Assembly (NCBI GenBank): GCA_964611895.1
Contig: CAZTDN010000015.1
Span: forward strand, 1-64,000
DNA: 64,000 nt
Source: JAIEOG01 sp964611895
Lineage (GTDB): Bacteria > Bdellovibrionota > FAC87 > UBA2466
Reading direction: 5' to 3'
Translations under genes and position numbers: made by a program
The notes under the pieces: generated by a model
Database searches by the model: none
What the model saw: the letters and a program-made list of their open reading frames with translations, nothing else
Told to the model about the DNA's origin: nothing
Part shown: piece by piece, positions 42,359 to 50,824 of the stretch
Layout of the letters: every line of letters starts with the position of its first letter
Numbering within the stretch: the first letter of the stretch is position 1

Positions 42359-43852
42359 ATGCGTAGGCTCTTAGCCATGGCTCTATTCGCAATGCTCGCA
42401 CCACACGTGTGGGCGAACTCCGTCGAAGATGCCGAAAAATCCGAAGAACGGGCCCGCGCTGCGTTTACCGAGCAGTTCACAAAATTTACCCAAGACAAAA
42501 ACGTCCAGGGCCGCGCCAAAACTCCGGATGGCAAAATCGTCGGCGGGGGAAAGAAAACCCGATTCAACCCGGACGATGGCCTGAACTTCCAAAGCGATTT
42601 GACCTACCACGACTATGCTTACGTAAAACAGATAGAAGGGGACGCCGGCGGTCCCACCCCCGCCGGGCAGCCCGGCCAAAAACCCAAAGAGTTTCTTCAA
42701 CCCTGGGTATCTGAACACGGAGCGATCGGCGCAGCAGGAGGCTCTTCCGTCCTCGAGCGCACAGCGTACCAGTTTGCCCAGCAATACAAGGAGCAGGATA
42801 AACAGGCCCAGAACCAACCCGAAACTCCCGGAGTGAGAAACCGCTCGATTTTTACGATCACCACCAAGGAAGTATTCGACCAAGCGCAAGCTGGTGCCGG
42901 CGGTGCGCAGATGGGCGCCAACCCCGAAATGGAAAAGGACAAAGTCGACCGATGGGAACTGCGCCCCGAAGTGCGCCAAGCCATCACCAAGGTGGGCGAC
43001 GATTCCTTCCAAACTATTTTGCAGTCGGCCCGGGGAGAAGGGGCTGAAAACGATCCCCAAGCCCTCCCAAATGGAGTGTATCTCAGACAGGGAGCGTACG
43101 AAGCGACCAAAGCGCTCTGGAACGCTACATTAGCAAACCGCGCCCAACGCACGATCTTCCGCGCTGTCCCTCGAAGCGGGGCACTAGGTAAAGTGGAAAC
43201 CAGTGAAGGAGCCCCCAACTGTGAATCTTGGTCGCAAGCAGCGGTAAACGCGATCAATGGGCAAGCCAATCTCAAACCAGAAGACAAGCAACGCTACCTC
43301 CAGGACGCTCAGCGCATGACCCAACAATGTAAACAAGTCTCTGCTCTCCCGTTCAATATGATTGCGCCGGTTTTCAAACCCGATGAGCAGGGACAGGAAA
43401 CCCTGCAATCTGACGGCCCACTAAAAGAAGAAGCTTTTCAGCGCGACACTCGCATCCAACTGGAGCTGCTCGCTAATACTTCCAAAAGCATCACGGATGT
43501 TCCTTCGAACTGGCAGTACACCAAAGAAGACGAAAAAGCCCGGGTGACGATACGCTACGATGACAACCAACCCCGCGAAGGCTCAATGACCATGAAGGAG
43601 CAGGTTCAATCGTATAACCAAAATCTAAAAGACGCCGAAGTGGCTTACCAGGAAGTCGGAAGCCGCATTCCCGGCCTTGCTATCCCCAAGCCCACGGACT
43701 ATGCGATTCCCGAGGGAACTTCTCTTCGGAATATCAATCAGCCACCGGCCGCGGCTTATGAAGAAGTCGGCATGCGGAAAAACAACCCCGAAGCCACCGG
43801 CCCCGTACCCCAAACCTACGAACAGCTTCTCCAGGCCGCCCAAACGAACTAA
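42359..43852 (+). CDS. secreted protein of unknown function under sigma-54 control
   Basis: A 497-residue protein with a signal peptide (MRRLLAMALFAMLAPHVWANS). The mature part is hydrophilic, rich in Gln, Ala, Glu and Pro, with a helical stretch after the signal (EDAEKSEERARAAFTEQF). A Gly/Pro-rich linker follows near residue 100. Only two cysteines, far apart (CESW, QQCKQV). No enzymatic motif seen. ATG 42359 is set by the ribosome site and the promoter. I do not recognise a family. Confidence 0.75.
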   Translation: MRRLLAMALFAMLAPHVWANSVEDAEKSEERARAAFTEQFTKFTQDKNVQGRAKTPDGKIVGGGKKTRFNPDDGLNFQSDLTYHDYAYVKQIEGDAGGPTPAGQPGQKPKEFLQPWVSEHGAIGAAGGSSVLERTAYQFAQQYKEQDKQAQNQPETPGVRNRSIFTITTKEVFDQAQAGAGGAQMGANPEMEKDKVDRWELRPEVRQAITKVGDDSFQTILQSARGEGAENDPQALPNGVYLRQGAYEATKALWNATLANRAQRTIFRAVPRSGALGKVETSEGAPNCESWSQAAVNAINGQANLKPEDKQRYLQDAQRMTQQCKQVSALPFNMIAPVFKPDEQGQETLQSDGPLKEEAFQRDTRIQLELLANTSKSITDVPSNWQYTKEDEKARVTIRYDDNQPREGSMTMKEQVQSYNQNLKDAEVAYQEVGSRIPGLAIPKPTDYAIPEGTSLRNINQPPAAAYEEVGMRKNNPEATGPVPQTYEQLLQAAQTN

Positions 43853-43892
43853 CCAAACAGCCTAGTCAGTTCGGAAAGTGCATGCTATAGCC

Positions 43893-44438
43893 ATGCCCAT
43901 GTCGAAACTCCATGTGTTCCTCAGCGCCGCAGAAATCGAGGCGCTTAACACCCAGCTAGCGGCCAGAATCACGCATGATTACCAAGATGTCCTTAAACCC
44001 GGCGAGGCGTTGCACGTGATTGTAACGCTCAAAGGCGCGGTGTTTTTTGCTGCGGACTTGCTCCGAAAAATCGACCTCCCTGTCCTGGTCGATTTTGTAC
44101 GCGTATCCAGTTACGGCAATGCCACCCAGTCGAGTGGAGTGGTCAAGGTTATCCACGACGTAGAAACAACTCCTATCGGCAAGCACGTGCTTATATTGGA
44201 TGAGATAGTGGACTCGGGACTGACTCTGTCAGTCCTTTTAGATCGACTAAATGCTCTCCAACCCGCTTCACTGAAAATTTGCGCGCTCCTGAGCAAGCCC
44301 AGTCGACGGCAAACCCCTGTTGAAATCCACTATCTTGGAACGGAAGTAGAGGATAAATTCCTAGTTGGGTATGGACTGGACCACGGTGAACGTTATCGCA
44401 ATCTTAAAGAGATCTCGGTTTTGGATTCTAGTCCTTAG
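43893..44438 (+). CDS. hpt: hypoxanthine phosphoribosyltransferase
   Basis: A 181-residue purine-salvage enzyme making IMP/GMP from base and PRPP. The PRPP loop is VLILDEIVDSGLTL. VTLKGAVFFAADLLR and VDFVRVSSYGNATQSSGVV are the other active-site blocks, and the C-terminal base-binding part is DKFLVGYGLDHGERYRNL. Possible starts are GTG 43878, ATG 43893 and ATG 43899; none has a strong ribosome site. The deacetylase gene begins inside its 3' end. Confidence 0.92.
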   Translation: MPMSKLHVFLSAAEIEALNTQLAARITHDYQDVLKPGEALHVIVTLKGAVFFAADLLRKIDLPVLVDFVRVSSYGNATQSSGVVKVIHDVETTPIGKHVLILDEIVDSGLTLSVLLDRLNALQPASLKICALLSKPSRRQTPVEIHYLGTEVEDKFLVGYGLDHGERYRNLKEISVLDSSP

Positions 44439-45066
44439 CCTAGCATTTTTGGGTTATGCCCTTGTCCATCCGAATGTGTACCGAGGACCTCGTTCTGCAA
44501 AACGCATCGCGCTGACGTTGGATGATGGCCCCAACCCTCCCTATACAAGCTTGTTTCTCCGATTACTCGCGCAGGAAAAGATCCCGGCGACTTTCTTTGT
44601 TCTGGGCCGAAACATCGAACTTCACCGAAAAGCGGCTTTGGAGATTGTCTCTCAGGGGCACGAGATTGGGAACCACAGCTACTCGCACCAGCCATTAGCT
44701 TGGAAGTCCCCGCACCTCATCGCCCGAGAAATTTCCAGAACAGACGCTTTAATCCGAAGTTTGGGCTACCAGGGGAAAATCCCGTTCCGGGCCCCTTTTG
44801 GAGAGTGGTTTGGCATGCATAATCTTACTCTTTTCTGGTTGGGGCGAGAGAATGTGCTCTACGATGTCCCTCCCGAGCCACCCGATTACTTTCGTTCCAA
44901 CCCTCAAGCGATGGCCGATTCGGCCCAGCAACGAGTAAAACCAGGATCGATAGTTTTATTCCATGATGGAGAAGGAATACGCGTGGAATCGCTCGAAGCG
45001 ACTGCTCGCCTCATCCCTGCACTAAAACGACAAGGATATACTTTTGTTCGAGTATCTGAGCTTTAG
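44371..45066 (+). CDS. membrane-anchored polysaccharide deacetylase (NodB domain)
   Basis: A 231-residue protein with an N-terminal membrane segment (FWILVLSLAFLGYALVHP) and a NodB/CE4 domain. Motif 1 is ALTLDDGPNP (metal Asp), motif 2 NHSYSHQPL (metal His pair), motif 3 FRAPFGEW, and the C-terminal His motif IVLFHDGEG. It removes acetyl groups from GlcNAc or MurNAc, probably in peptidoglycan at the periplasmic face. The start is uncertain (TTG 44365, ATG 44371, GTG 44386) and lies inside hpt in another frame. Confidence 0.88.
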   Translation: MDWTTVNVIAILKRSRFWILVLSLAFLGYALVHPNVYRGPRSAKRIALTLDDGPNPPYTSLFLRLLAQEKIPATFFVLGRNIELHRKAALEIVSQGHEIGNHSYSHQPLAWKSPHLIAREISRTDALIRSLGYQGKIPFRAPFGEWFGMHNLTLFWLGRENVLYDVPPEPPDYFRSNPQAMADSAQQRVKPGSIVLFHDGEGIRVESLEATARLIPALKRQGYTFVRVSEL

Positions 45067-45527
45067 TTTTTTAGCCGCTTGTCCCTAAAAACAAAATCCG
45101 CTTTGAAATGCAGTATCTTTATAGAAGCGCCGTCTTGCTCCCAACTCACATCTTCAATGTAAGACTTGAGTTCAGCCAAAGGGGAGAGCGCAAGACCGGT
45201 GAGCTGTTCCTGGGGGAGGGTCTTGTTTCCCGGTTGTAAGAAGGGCCTTAGACTCCACTCCGCAAGAAGCTCCTCTTGTTGCATTACTCGAAACCGCAGC
45301 GCTTCGGCGTCCCAATGAATCTGGTAAGCTTTCCCCCGAAAGAAGGCGGTGTGTGTTTTTTTTACACCGTCGAAGACTCTAAAGTATTCGAACCGTGCAA
45401 GCCAATCCGAGCCATGCACGGAGTACTGCGCAGGGTAGTCCGTCGTCAAAAAGAAGTAGCCTCCCCCAACGGCAACGCTTTGCGTTAACAGGCAGCCCGT
45501 CAGGGACCACCGCAGAATCCACTTCAT
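45063..45527 (-). CDS. small exported protein of unknown function
   Basis: A 154-residue protein with a signal peptide (MKWILRWSLTGCLLTQSVAVG) and a beta-rich mature domain. ATG 45527 follows GTGGAGGG. No family recognised. The region resembles DUF3108-type exported proteins only loosely (KKTHTAFFRGKAYQIHWD). Its stop shares TTAG with the convergent deacetylase. Confidence 0.65.
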   Translation of the reverse strand: MKWILRWSLTGCLLTQSVAVGGGYFFLTTDYPAQYSVHGSDWLARFEYFRVFDGVKKTHTAFFRGKAYQIHWDAEALRFRVMQQEELLAEWSLRPFLQPGNKTLPQEQLTGLALSPLAELKSYIEDVSWEQDGASIKILHFKADFVFRDKRLKN

Positions 45528-45605
45528 GAATCCCTCCACTTAGCCAGTGACAATACCTTTCTCCGATCTTAATTTTGTAAAGATTTTTCGATCAGGGAGT
45601 AAAGC

Positions 45606-46151
45606 ATGCACCGCCACCTGTTTTTGGTTTTGATTTTTTTGTCGCAATTCGCTTCAGCGGTCACTCCGCCCAAACCTGCTGTTCCGGCCCCCGCCCTGGG
45701 AGCTTCTTTGCAGGACGCTCCGGCATGGAAAGGAAAACCCTACGATACCCACTTTCAATTTTCCGCTCTATCCGGAATTGGACTGATGGGCACTTCCACA
45801 GGGGTTCCTCTTTATGGCGCCGTAGCTTTTAAAGTGCTGCATGAGGGTTTTATTGATGACATCAACGACCAGCTCTTTGTCGAAGCGATGGGAGGCCCTC
45901 TCTTCACTTGGGCAGGTGCGGGATGGGTTGCAGACCTTCATCTGCGCTGGGATTTCCACAAAAATGACCTTTGGTCTTTTTACGTCTTGGGCGGAGTGGG
46001 AGTCGACGTTTCTGGTACAGGCCTGGCTCGAGTCACCCTGGTACACCCGCGCGTCGGTGTCGGGGCATTTTGGAACTTATTCGAATTTCTGAGCTTCCGT
46101 GCAGAAGTGAGCCACGAGTTCACCGGCATTGGCGTCGTTTACCTTTTATAA
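45606..46151 (+). CDS. small outer-membrane barrel-like protein
   Basis: A 181-residue protein with signal peptide (LFLVLIFLSQFASAV), an Ala/Pro-rich linker and about eight alternating beta strands (YGAVAFKVLHEGF, LWSFYVLGGVGVDV, HPRVGVGAFWNLFEF). That is consistent with a small OmpA/OmpX-sized barrel. Preceded by AGGGAG. Followed by a strong bidirectional terminator. Confidence 0.65.
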   Translation: MHRHLFLVLIFLSQFASAVTPPKPAVPAPALGASLQDAPAWKGKPYDTHFQFSALSGIGLMGTSTGVPLYGAVAFKVLHEGFIDDINDQLFVEAMGGPLFTWAGAGWVADLHLRWDFHKNDLWSFYVLGGVGVDVSGTGLARVTLVHPRVGVGAFWNLFEFLSFRAEVSHEFTGIGVVYLL

Positions 46152-46157
46152 AAAAAT

Positions 46158-46183
46158 ACGGCCCCAGATTTCTCTGGGGCCGT
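46158..46183. terminator. bidirectional intrinsic terminator
   Basis: ACGGCCCCAGA (46158-46168) pairs perfectly with TCTGGGGCCGT (46173-46183) around a TTTC loop. On the minus strand the stem is followed by TAUUUUUU-type U-rich sequence; on the plus strand by TT. It sits between the end of the barrel gene (+) and the end of flgE (-) and should stop both transcripts, better on the minus side. Confidence 0.85.
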
Positions 46184-46209
46184 TTAGTGAACTGAACCAA
46201 CCAAACTAA

Positions 46210-47496
46210 TTAAGAACGTTTCAAGTTGATCACTTCTTCAAGCATTTGGTCCGCGCTTGTAATCGACTTAGCGCTAGCTTGGAACCCTCTCTGCGCGCGG
46301 ATCATTTCCACAAATTCTGCGGCCAAGTCCACGTTGGAATGCTCTAACGCTCGGGTTTGGATCGCTCCTCGCCCGTTTGTTTTCGCCTTACCAATGAGTG
46401 CTTGTCCCGACTGTGGAGTTTCCACGTACATGTTCTGTCCTACTTTCGACAGCTTTTCCGTCGCATCAAACCGAGCCAACGCGATCTGACCCAACAGACG
46501 GTTTTCTCCATTGGAGTAAACCCCCGTAATGATACCGTCGGAGTCGATCACCGTGTCCGCCAACACGCCGGCCATGTAGCCGTCTTGTGTATTTCGGAAG
46601 ACTTGGTTTGTAGCGCCATACATGGTGGTCCCCTTCATCCCGCTACCCTGAAGCTCGAGAGGATCTCCAAAATCAAAGTAGATGTTCTGATTTGGAATCG
46701 CGCCACCCCGAAACGAGGTATTCACCATCTCCTGAGTGGAAGTGGCGAGTTTGCCTGTTTCATCAAACGTGAGCATCCCCTTGGCAACTTCGGTGGGCTT
46801 GCCTTCCATGCCATCGACGAGTTCCCCACCATCAGACATCGCATGCCATTCCCATGTGTTTTCGGCTGTCCGATTGAAGTACATGTTTACGGAGTGCGCA
46901 TTACCAACGGAGTCGTAGACTTGCATGGCTGTCGCAAAGTGTGCGGTATCTTCTGGACGAGTTAGGTCCAAAGCCCCACCCACCGGAAGCCGAGCGTCCA
47001 AGTTAGCATAAAGCTCAATTTTCTCAGACGTTTTGGCGGGAATAGCTTTAAAGTCGAGTCGAATGTCATCAATTCGACCCCCAATTCGACCGTTCCCATC
47101 ACCCTTATAGGCCTGAACTCGACGTCCATCTAATGTGGTGAGCCAACCGTCTTTGTCAAAACGGAACGAACCATCACGCGTGAAGGCGGTTCCTTCGTCG
47201 CTTCGAGTGATGAAAAAACCGTTTCCGTTGAGTGCCATGTCCGTATTATTGCTAGTACGACTCACGGCCCCTTGGGAAAACGATGAAGTCACTCCAGCAA
47301 CTCTCGCTCCCTGTCCAATCTGCTCACCCCCAGAAGCGTGCATAATATCTGCCGAAACAAGCGAATGAAATTCAGCACGAGATGATTTATATCCCGTCGT
47401 ATTTGCATTCACGATGTTGTCAGAAATAATGCTGAGCATTTCGCCATTGGCTTCTAGGCCAGAAATAGCGGTCGCCATCGATGATACTACACCCAT
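46210..47496 (-). CDS. flgE: flagellar hook protein FlgE
   Basis: A 428-residue hook subunit. The N-terminal rod/hook motif is MATAISGLEANGEMLSIISDNIVNANTTGYKSSRAEF. The central hook domain has LNGNGFFITRSDEGTAFTRDG. The C-terminal helix is NVDLAAEFVEMIRAQRGFQASAKSITSADQML. Last gene of the flagellar operon, with AGGAGG before its ATG and a terminator after it. Confidence 0.95.
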   Translation of the reverse strand: MGVVSSMATAISGLEANGEMLSIISDNIVNANTTGYKSSRAEFHSLVSADIMHASGGEQIGQGARVAGVTSSFSQGAVSRTSNNTDMALNGNGFFITRSDEGTAFTRDGSFRFDKDGWLTTLDGRRVQAYKGDGNGRIGGRIDDIRLDFKAIPAKTSEKIELYANLDARLPVGGALDLTRPEDTAHFATAMQVYDSVGNAHSVNMYFNRTAENTWEWHAMSDGGELVDGMEGKPTEVAKGMLTFDETGKLATSTQEMVNTSFRGGAIPNQNIYFDFGDPLELQGSGMKGTTMYGATNQVFRNTQDGYMAGVLADTVIDSDGIITGVYSNGENRLLGQIALARFDATEKLSKVGQNMYVETPQSGQALIGKAKTNGRGAIQTRALEHSNVDLAAEFVEMIRAQRGFQASAKSITSADQMLEEVINLKRS

Positions 47497-47524
47497 AGGA
47501 TCCTCCTGATAAAAGCAAGGGCTT

Positions 47525-47539
47525 CCGTGGGAAACACGG
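47525..47539 (-). promoter_or_regulatory. stem-loop in the 83-base gap before flgE
   Basis: CCGTG (47525-47529) pairs with CACGG (47535-47539), extendable by GGC/GCC with bulges. All other gaps of this operon are short, so this leader may attenuate or protect the flgE message. No clear U-run and no good promoter were seen. Confidence 0.3.
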
Positions 47540-47579
47540 GCCAGCCTTTGCGAGTTAAAAAAACTCTTTTAAAGAAAAT

Positions 47580-48002
47580 TTAGACGATAACGGCGCTGTC
47601 AATATTGGTGAAAATGCGCTCTTTCAGATTGTTCGCATCCATCGCCGTAATTACAGTCCTGGATTTTACATTCGCGATGACTGCGACATCTCCTGCCAAA
47701 ATCAGTGCCTCTCGACTCCCTTTTGTTTTCGCCGAATCGATCCCACCACTCACTCGACGCTCCAGATCCTCATTCCACGGGATGGCCCGTGACTTGATAC
47801 GGGTCTCTGCGTGCGAAGAAAATTTGATCCCGCTTTCGCCAGGCGCCTTCAATGGTGGCGGCTCATTGTGGCGGAGCAGAACCTTTTCAAACTCCGAAAC
47901 TTCTCCTGGTTTAGGAGGAGCGACTTCGGGAGACTTCAGCCCCATGCCGGGTTCTGAAGGGACCACTGGCCCGATGTTTCGATACAGTTCCGAAATGCTC
48001 AT
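47580..48002 (-). CDS. flagellar operon protein, TIGR02530 type
   Basis: A 140-residue protein. The C-terminal region KFSSHAETRIKSRAIPWNEDLERRV, then LILAGDVAVIANVKSRTVITAMD and IFTNIDSAVIV, matches the small family usually found between flgD and flgE in Firmicutes, Spirochaetes and deltaproteobacteria. Its role in hook assembly is not defined. ATG 48002 follows GGGAGGT; the open frame upstream lies in flgD. Confidence 0.85.
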   Translation of the reverse strand: MSISELYRNIGPVVPSEPGMGLKSPEVAPPKPGEVSEFEKVLLRHNEPPPLKAPGESGIKFSSHAETRIKSRAIPWNEDLERRVSGGIDSAKTKGSREALILAGDVAVIANVKSRTVITAMDANNLKERIFTNIDSAVIV

Positions 48003-48826
48003 GGCCGACCTCCCATTACCCCAGCGGCGTCCGAAAAGCCCAAGCCAGGCCACCGACTATCGATTTCTATCGACTTAGGCTCAGGCGCAACTGCGGCAGC
48101 TACCGTTTTGCTTTGGGTGACTGCCTTTGGCTCTGCTTTCTTTTCGCCCTCGTCGGTGCCAATGTTTTGCACTTTAGCAAGTTCGATTTTCACCTGACCA
48201 TTTGCAGTGTCGACCAATAGCATTGGCATATTACCGGCCATTTCGACGCCGATAACCTTTCCAGAAAGATTGGCGTCCATCTCTTTGGACTTCCCATCTG
48301 GCCCAGCGCCTGCAACTCGGAACAGGTACTTGCCAGCCACCAGGGCCATGCCGTCTTTGTCTTTTCCGTCCCAGGTGACTTTCTTGCCCTCGTCCTTTGG
48401 ATCAACATCTAGTTCACGAACGAACTTACCGTCCCCAGAAAAAATGGAGACCTTCAACGGCTTGAACCCGTTCTCGCGATTCAGCTGGATATCCACCGGC
48501 TGATTCTCGATCAGCGCCACTTCTGCACTATTGGCTTTTACACGTTTGCCAATCATGCCGAGTGCCTGCAGTTTTGCATCCTCCCCCATTCCCCCTTCGA
48601 GTTTGTGGATCCCATCGCCAATTTGTGTCAGCTTTTCCAGCGACGCAAATTGAGCGAGTTGGGCGCCGAACTCTTTGTGATCCATAGGGTTCAGCGGGTC
48701 CTGATGCTGCAACTGAGCCATGAGCAACTTCATAAAGTCGTCTTTGCCCATGCTCGTTTTATCTTGAACTGCCGCTTCTGGTCGCGCCGTTAAGTGCGAC
48801 GGTAACGTGCCGGTAAGTTCGTTCAT
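47999..48826 (-). CDS. flgD: flagellar hook-capping protein FlgD
   Basis: A 275-residue hook scaffold. The conserved N-terminal block is DDFMKLLMAQLQHQDPLNPMDHKEFGAQLAQFASLEKL. The FlgD Ig-like/Tudor core follows (ENGFKPLKVSIFSGDGKFVREL, VTWDGKDKDGMALVAGKYLFRV). A C-terminal tail of about 50 residues (AEPKAVTQSKTVAAAVAPEPK) exceeds the usual length. Overlaps the TIGR02530 gene by four bases. Confidence 0.94.
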   Translation of the reverse strand: MNELTGTLPSHLTARPEAAVQDKTSMGKDDFMKLLMAQLQHQDPLNPMDHKEFGAQLAQFASLEKLTQIGDGIHKLEGGMGEDAKLQALGMIGKRVKANSAEVALIENQPVDIQLNRENGFKPLKVSIFSGDGKFVRELDVDPKDEGKKVTWDGKDKDGMALVAGKYLFRVAGAGPDGKSKEMDANLSGKVIGVEMAGNMPMLLVDTANGQVKIELAKVQNIGTDEGEKKAEPKAVTQSKTVAAAVAPEPKSIEIDSRWPGLGFSDAAGVMGGRP

Positions 48827-48833
48827 GTTTCAC

Positions 48834-50108
48834 CTATACACGGACGTCTAACCGTCCCTCTCCCCTTTGCCGTGTCATCGGGGTTTGAGTAAAGAATTCG
48901 CGAGCCCAAACTCGCTCTTCTTTGTCATGACGGGAGGAGCCCCCATCACGAGACGGTGTTTCCTGCTGACTGGTGCCCTGCCCGAACTGCATCGAAGCAA
49001 AACTCGACTCGCGCGAAGTATGAACCTCCACGTTGGTGAGTTGCAGTTCTTGCGACTGCAATGCCTGTTGCAAATCGGCCATTCCACCCTCAAGGGCAGC
49101 ACGCGTTTGATCGTTGTCCGTACGGATTTGGATCTCGACGTTCTTCCCTCGAGTAGTCAGTTCAATGGTCAAGCGCCCCAACTCTGGCGGGTCTAACTCC
49201 ATGGTCAGACGGCCACCACCTTGCTGCGCCAAAGACTCCAACTTTGGAGCTACTTGGGCTATCAGCTTGGGGTGAATGGGGCCCGGAGCACCATTGCTCT
49301 CGGGGGATTTTGCAATACCTTCGGTGGAGAATTCCTGAGGAACCTCCCCACTAGAGGCAAACACAATCCCTTTATCCGAAGAAACTACCCTGCTGGTTGA
49401 ATGAGTCTTCTCCGTGGAATCAGATAGCCCTAGCGAAGGTGTTTCAGACCGAACCTGTAGCTCTGTTTGCGCCGACTTGGAGTCTGCTGCAAACGTACTA
49501 CGCTGCTCGAGCACCTGCGCCCCCGCTGTTTTCCCGGCCAAAGCTTGTATAAGCTTGTGCTGAGAAACATCGGTGTGAGGTGTCTCTGGAACATTTTCCA
49601 CTTTGACTTCTTTAACATCTCCCCAAACAGAAGCGACCAACTGCTTCAGCTCATGAGGCTGAAGCTTTTCTAACGGGACCTGAAACAGCTCGTGAAAGCT
49701 AGGAACCGTTTTGATGGACTCGCTCTCGAAGGAGAGAACGGGAGACTCTTGCGGGAACATTGGAGTCGCTGCTTGAGAAACTGGACCAAACTCAGGTTTC
49801 TCGAGCTTTAACTCCGGTAGTTCAACCGGTACACTTGCGAGTTGCTCAGGTTGTGTTGGCAATCCTGAAAACGAAAACACCTGCTCGGCTGGCATCGGCA
49901 GAGCCGCATCTTGGCCGAAGGACGATGTTTGCTGCGAATTACCTGCGTTTGTCGAATCAGGATCTACTTGCCACCACTCCGGAGCTTGACTCGCTGCTTG
50001 GAGGCCCAGTAAAGCGCTCATAAAATCGAAGCCTTCTGTCCCAAGCTGCTGATCCGGTGACTGGGTCGTTAGTCCCGGATTTCTAACTATTGGGTGTATA
50101 AATGCCAT
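48834..50108 (-). CDS. fliK: flagellar hook-length control protein FliK
   Basis: A 424-residue protein with a long low-complexity Gln/Glu/Pro/Ser N-terminal part and the C-terminal Flg_hook domain (about residues 285-370). That domain contains GGGRLTMELDPPELGRLTIEL and LQSQELQLTNVEVHTSRE. It measures hook length and switches export specificity. Its ribosome site sits in a hairpin (see 50119-50158). Confidence 0.88.
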   Translation of the reverse strand: MAFIHPIVRNPGLTTQSPDQQLGTEGFDFMSALLGLQAASQAPEWWQVDPDSTNAGNSQQTSSFGQDAALPMPAEQVFSFSGLPTQPEQLASVPVELPELKLEKPEFGPVSQAATPMFPQESPVLSFESESIKTVPSFHELFQVPLEKLQPHELKQLVASVWGDVKEVKVENVPETPHTDVSQHKLIQALAGKTAGAQVLEQRSTFAADSKSAQTELQVRSETPSLGLSDSTEKTHSTSRVVSSDKGIVFASSGEVPQEFSTEGIAKSPESNGAPGPIHPKLIAQVAPKLESLAQQGGGRLTMELDPPELGRLTIELTTRGKNVEIQIRTDNDQTRAALEGGMADLQQALQSQELQLTNVEVHTSRESSFASMQFGQGTSQQETPSRDGGSSRHDKEERVWAREFFTQTPMTRQRGEGRLDVRV

Positions 50109-50118
50109 CTCATATTCA

Positions 50119-50158
50119 CCTCCTTCGTATTGCTCGAAGGCGTTGGCTATTCCAACGC
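50119..50158 (-). promoter_or_regulatory. tandem hairpins covering the fliK ribosome-binding site
   Basis: On the minus strand GCGTTGG/CCAACGC (50140-50146 and 50152-50158, 5-base loop) is followed at once by CCTTCG/CGAAGG (50122-50127 and 50135-50140). The second stem includes the first bases of the AAGGAGG ribosome site (GGAGG at 50119-50123). It would partly mask fliK translation initiation. The two hairpins share one base pair position and could stack. Confidence 0.5.
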
Positions 50159-50168
50159 ACGTTTTGAC

Positions 50169-50822
50169 CTAATCTTTTGAAGACAAAAATCTTTTGGTTA
50201 TCTGTCTGACTTTGTCGGGAGACATCTTACTCATTATCTCCGCAGCCTGGGCCTGTTTCATGCCAGAGAGAACGACACTCGAAACTTCAGGGTCCATCTC
50301 ATCAAGAATTTTGGCCGCCTTCTTCGGTTCCATTTTTTCGTATACCTGTCGAAACGCTGCCGATTTTTCACTTTGTTTTTTTTCTTTGCCTTCGGCCTGT
50401 TCCTTAATGAAGGCTTCCTTTTGCTGGATCTCTTGGCGCAGTTTTGCAACAACCTGTTCGTATTTGCCTATTTGCTGTTCTAATTGTGCCTGTTTTTCCT
50501 TCAGCTCTTGCTCTCGCGCTTGCAATGCAGATTCCCGCTCCGCTACTTTTTTTTCTCTATCTTTCAGAACAGTATGCAACGCTGCCACATCGGACTCTGA
50601 GGTTTTGGGTACCACCTCTGCTTCTGCATGCTCTCCCTGTTCCTGCTCTTTCGCTTTGTAAAGCTCTTCAATTCTCTTACGGTACCGTTCGCGCAATTGT
50701 GCATCGGAAGGAGGTGCTGGTGGAGCTGCGGGCGGTGGACTACCATGACCACTGGCAAAAGCAGGCGCACTGATAAGTAGGAATGCTAGCGAAATGCCAC
50801 TGAGAGAGAGTAGTAATCGCAT
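50169..50822 (-). CDS. MotE/FlbB-like flagellar coiled-coil protein
   Basis: A 217-residue exported or membrane-anchored protein: signal/anchor (LSGISLAFLLISAPAFAS), long coiled coil (about residues 75-155), then an MgtE-N-type helical domain (YEKMEPKKAAKILDEMDPEVSSVVLSGM). This is the architecture of MotE (a MotC chaperone in rhizobia) and FlbB (spirochaete stator collar). Located between fliJ and fliK. It may connect stator and basal body (inference). Confidence 0.8.
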   Translation of the reverse strand: MRLLLSLSGISLAFLLISAPAFASGHGSPPPAAPPAPPSDAQLRERYRKRIEELYKAKEQEQGEHAEAEVVPKTSESDVAALHTVLKDREKKVAERESALQAREQELKEKQAQLEQQIGKYEQVVAKLRQEIQQKEAFIKEQAEGKEKKQSEKSAAFRQVYEKMEPKKAAKILDEMDPEVSSVVLSGMKQAQAAEIMSKMSPDKVRQITKRFLSSKD

Positions 50823-50824
50823 TC

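Noticed and set aside
42383..43060. Minus-strand frame of 225 codons opposite the 497-residue secreted protein
   Set aside because: The plus-strand gene has a signal peptide, ribosome site and promoter; the minus frame has none.
45971..46195. Overlapping plus-strand frame at the end of the small barrel gene
   Set aside because: Out-of-frame shadow running through the terminator hairpin.
47525..47545. Minus-strand CTGGCCCG followed by TCCC before flgE as a sigma-54 promoter
   Set aside because: The -24 half is fair but the -12 half lacks GC.
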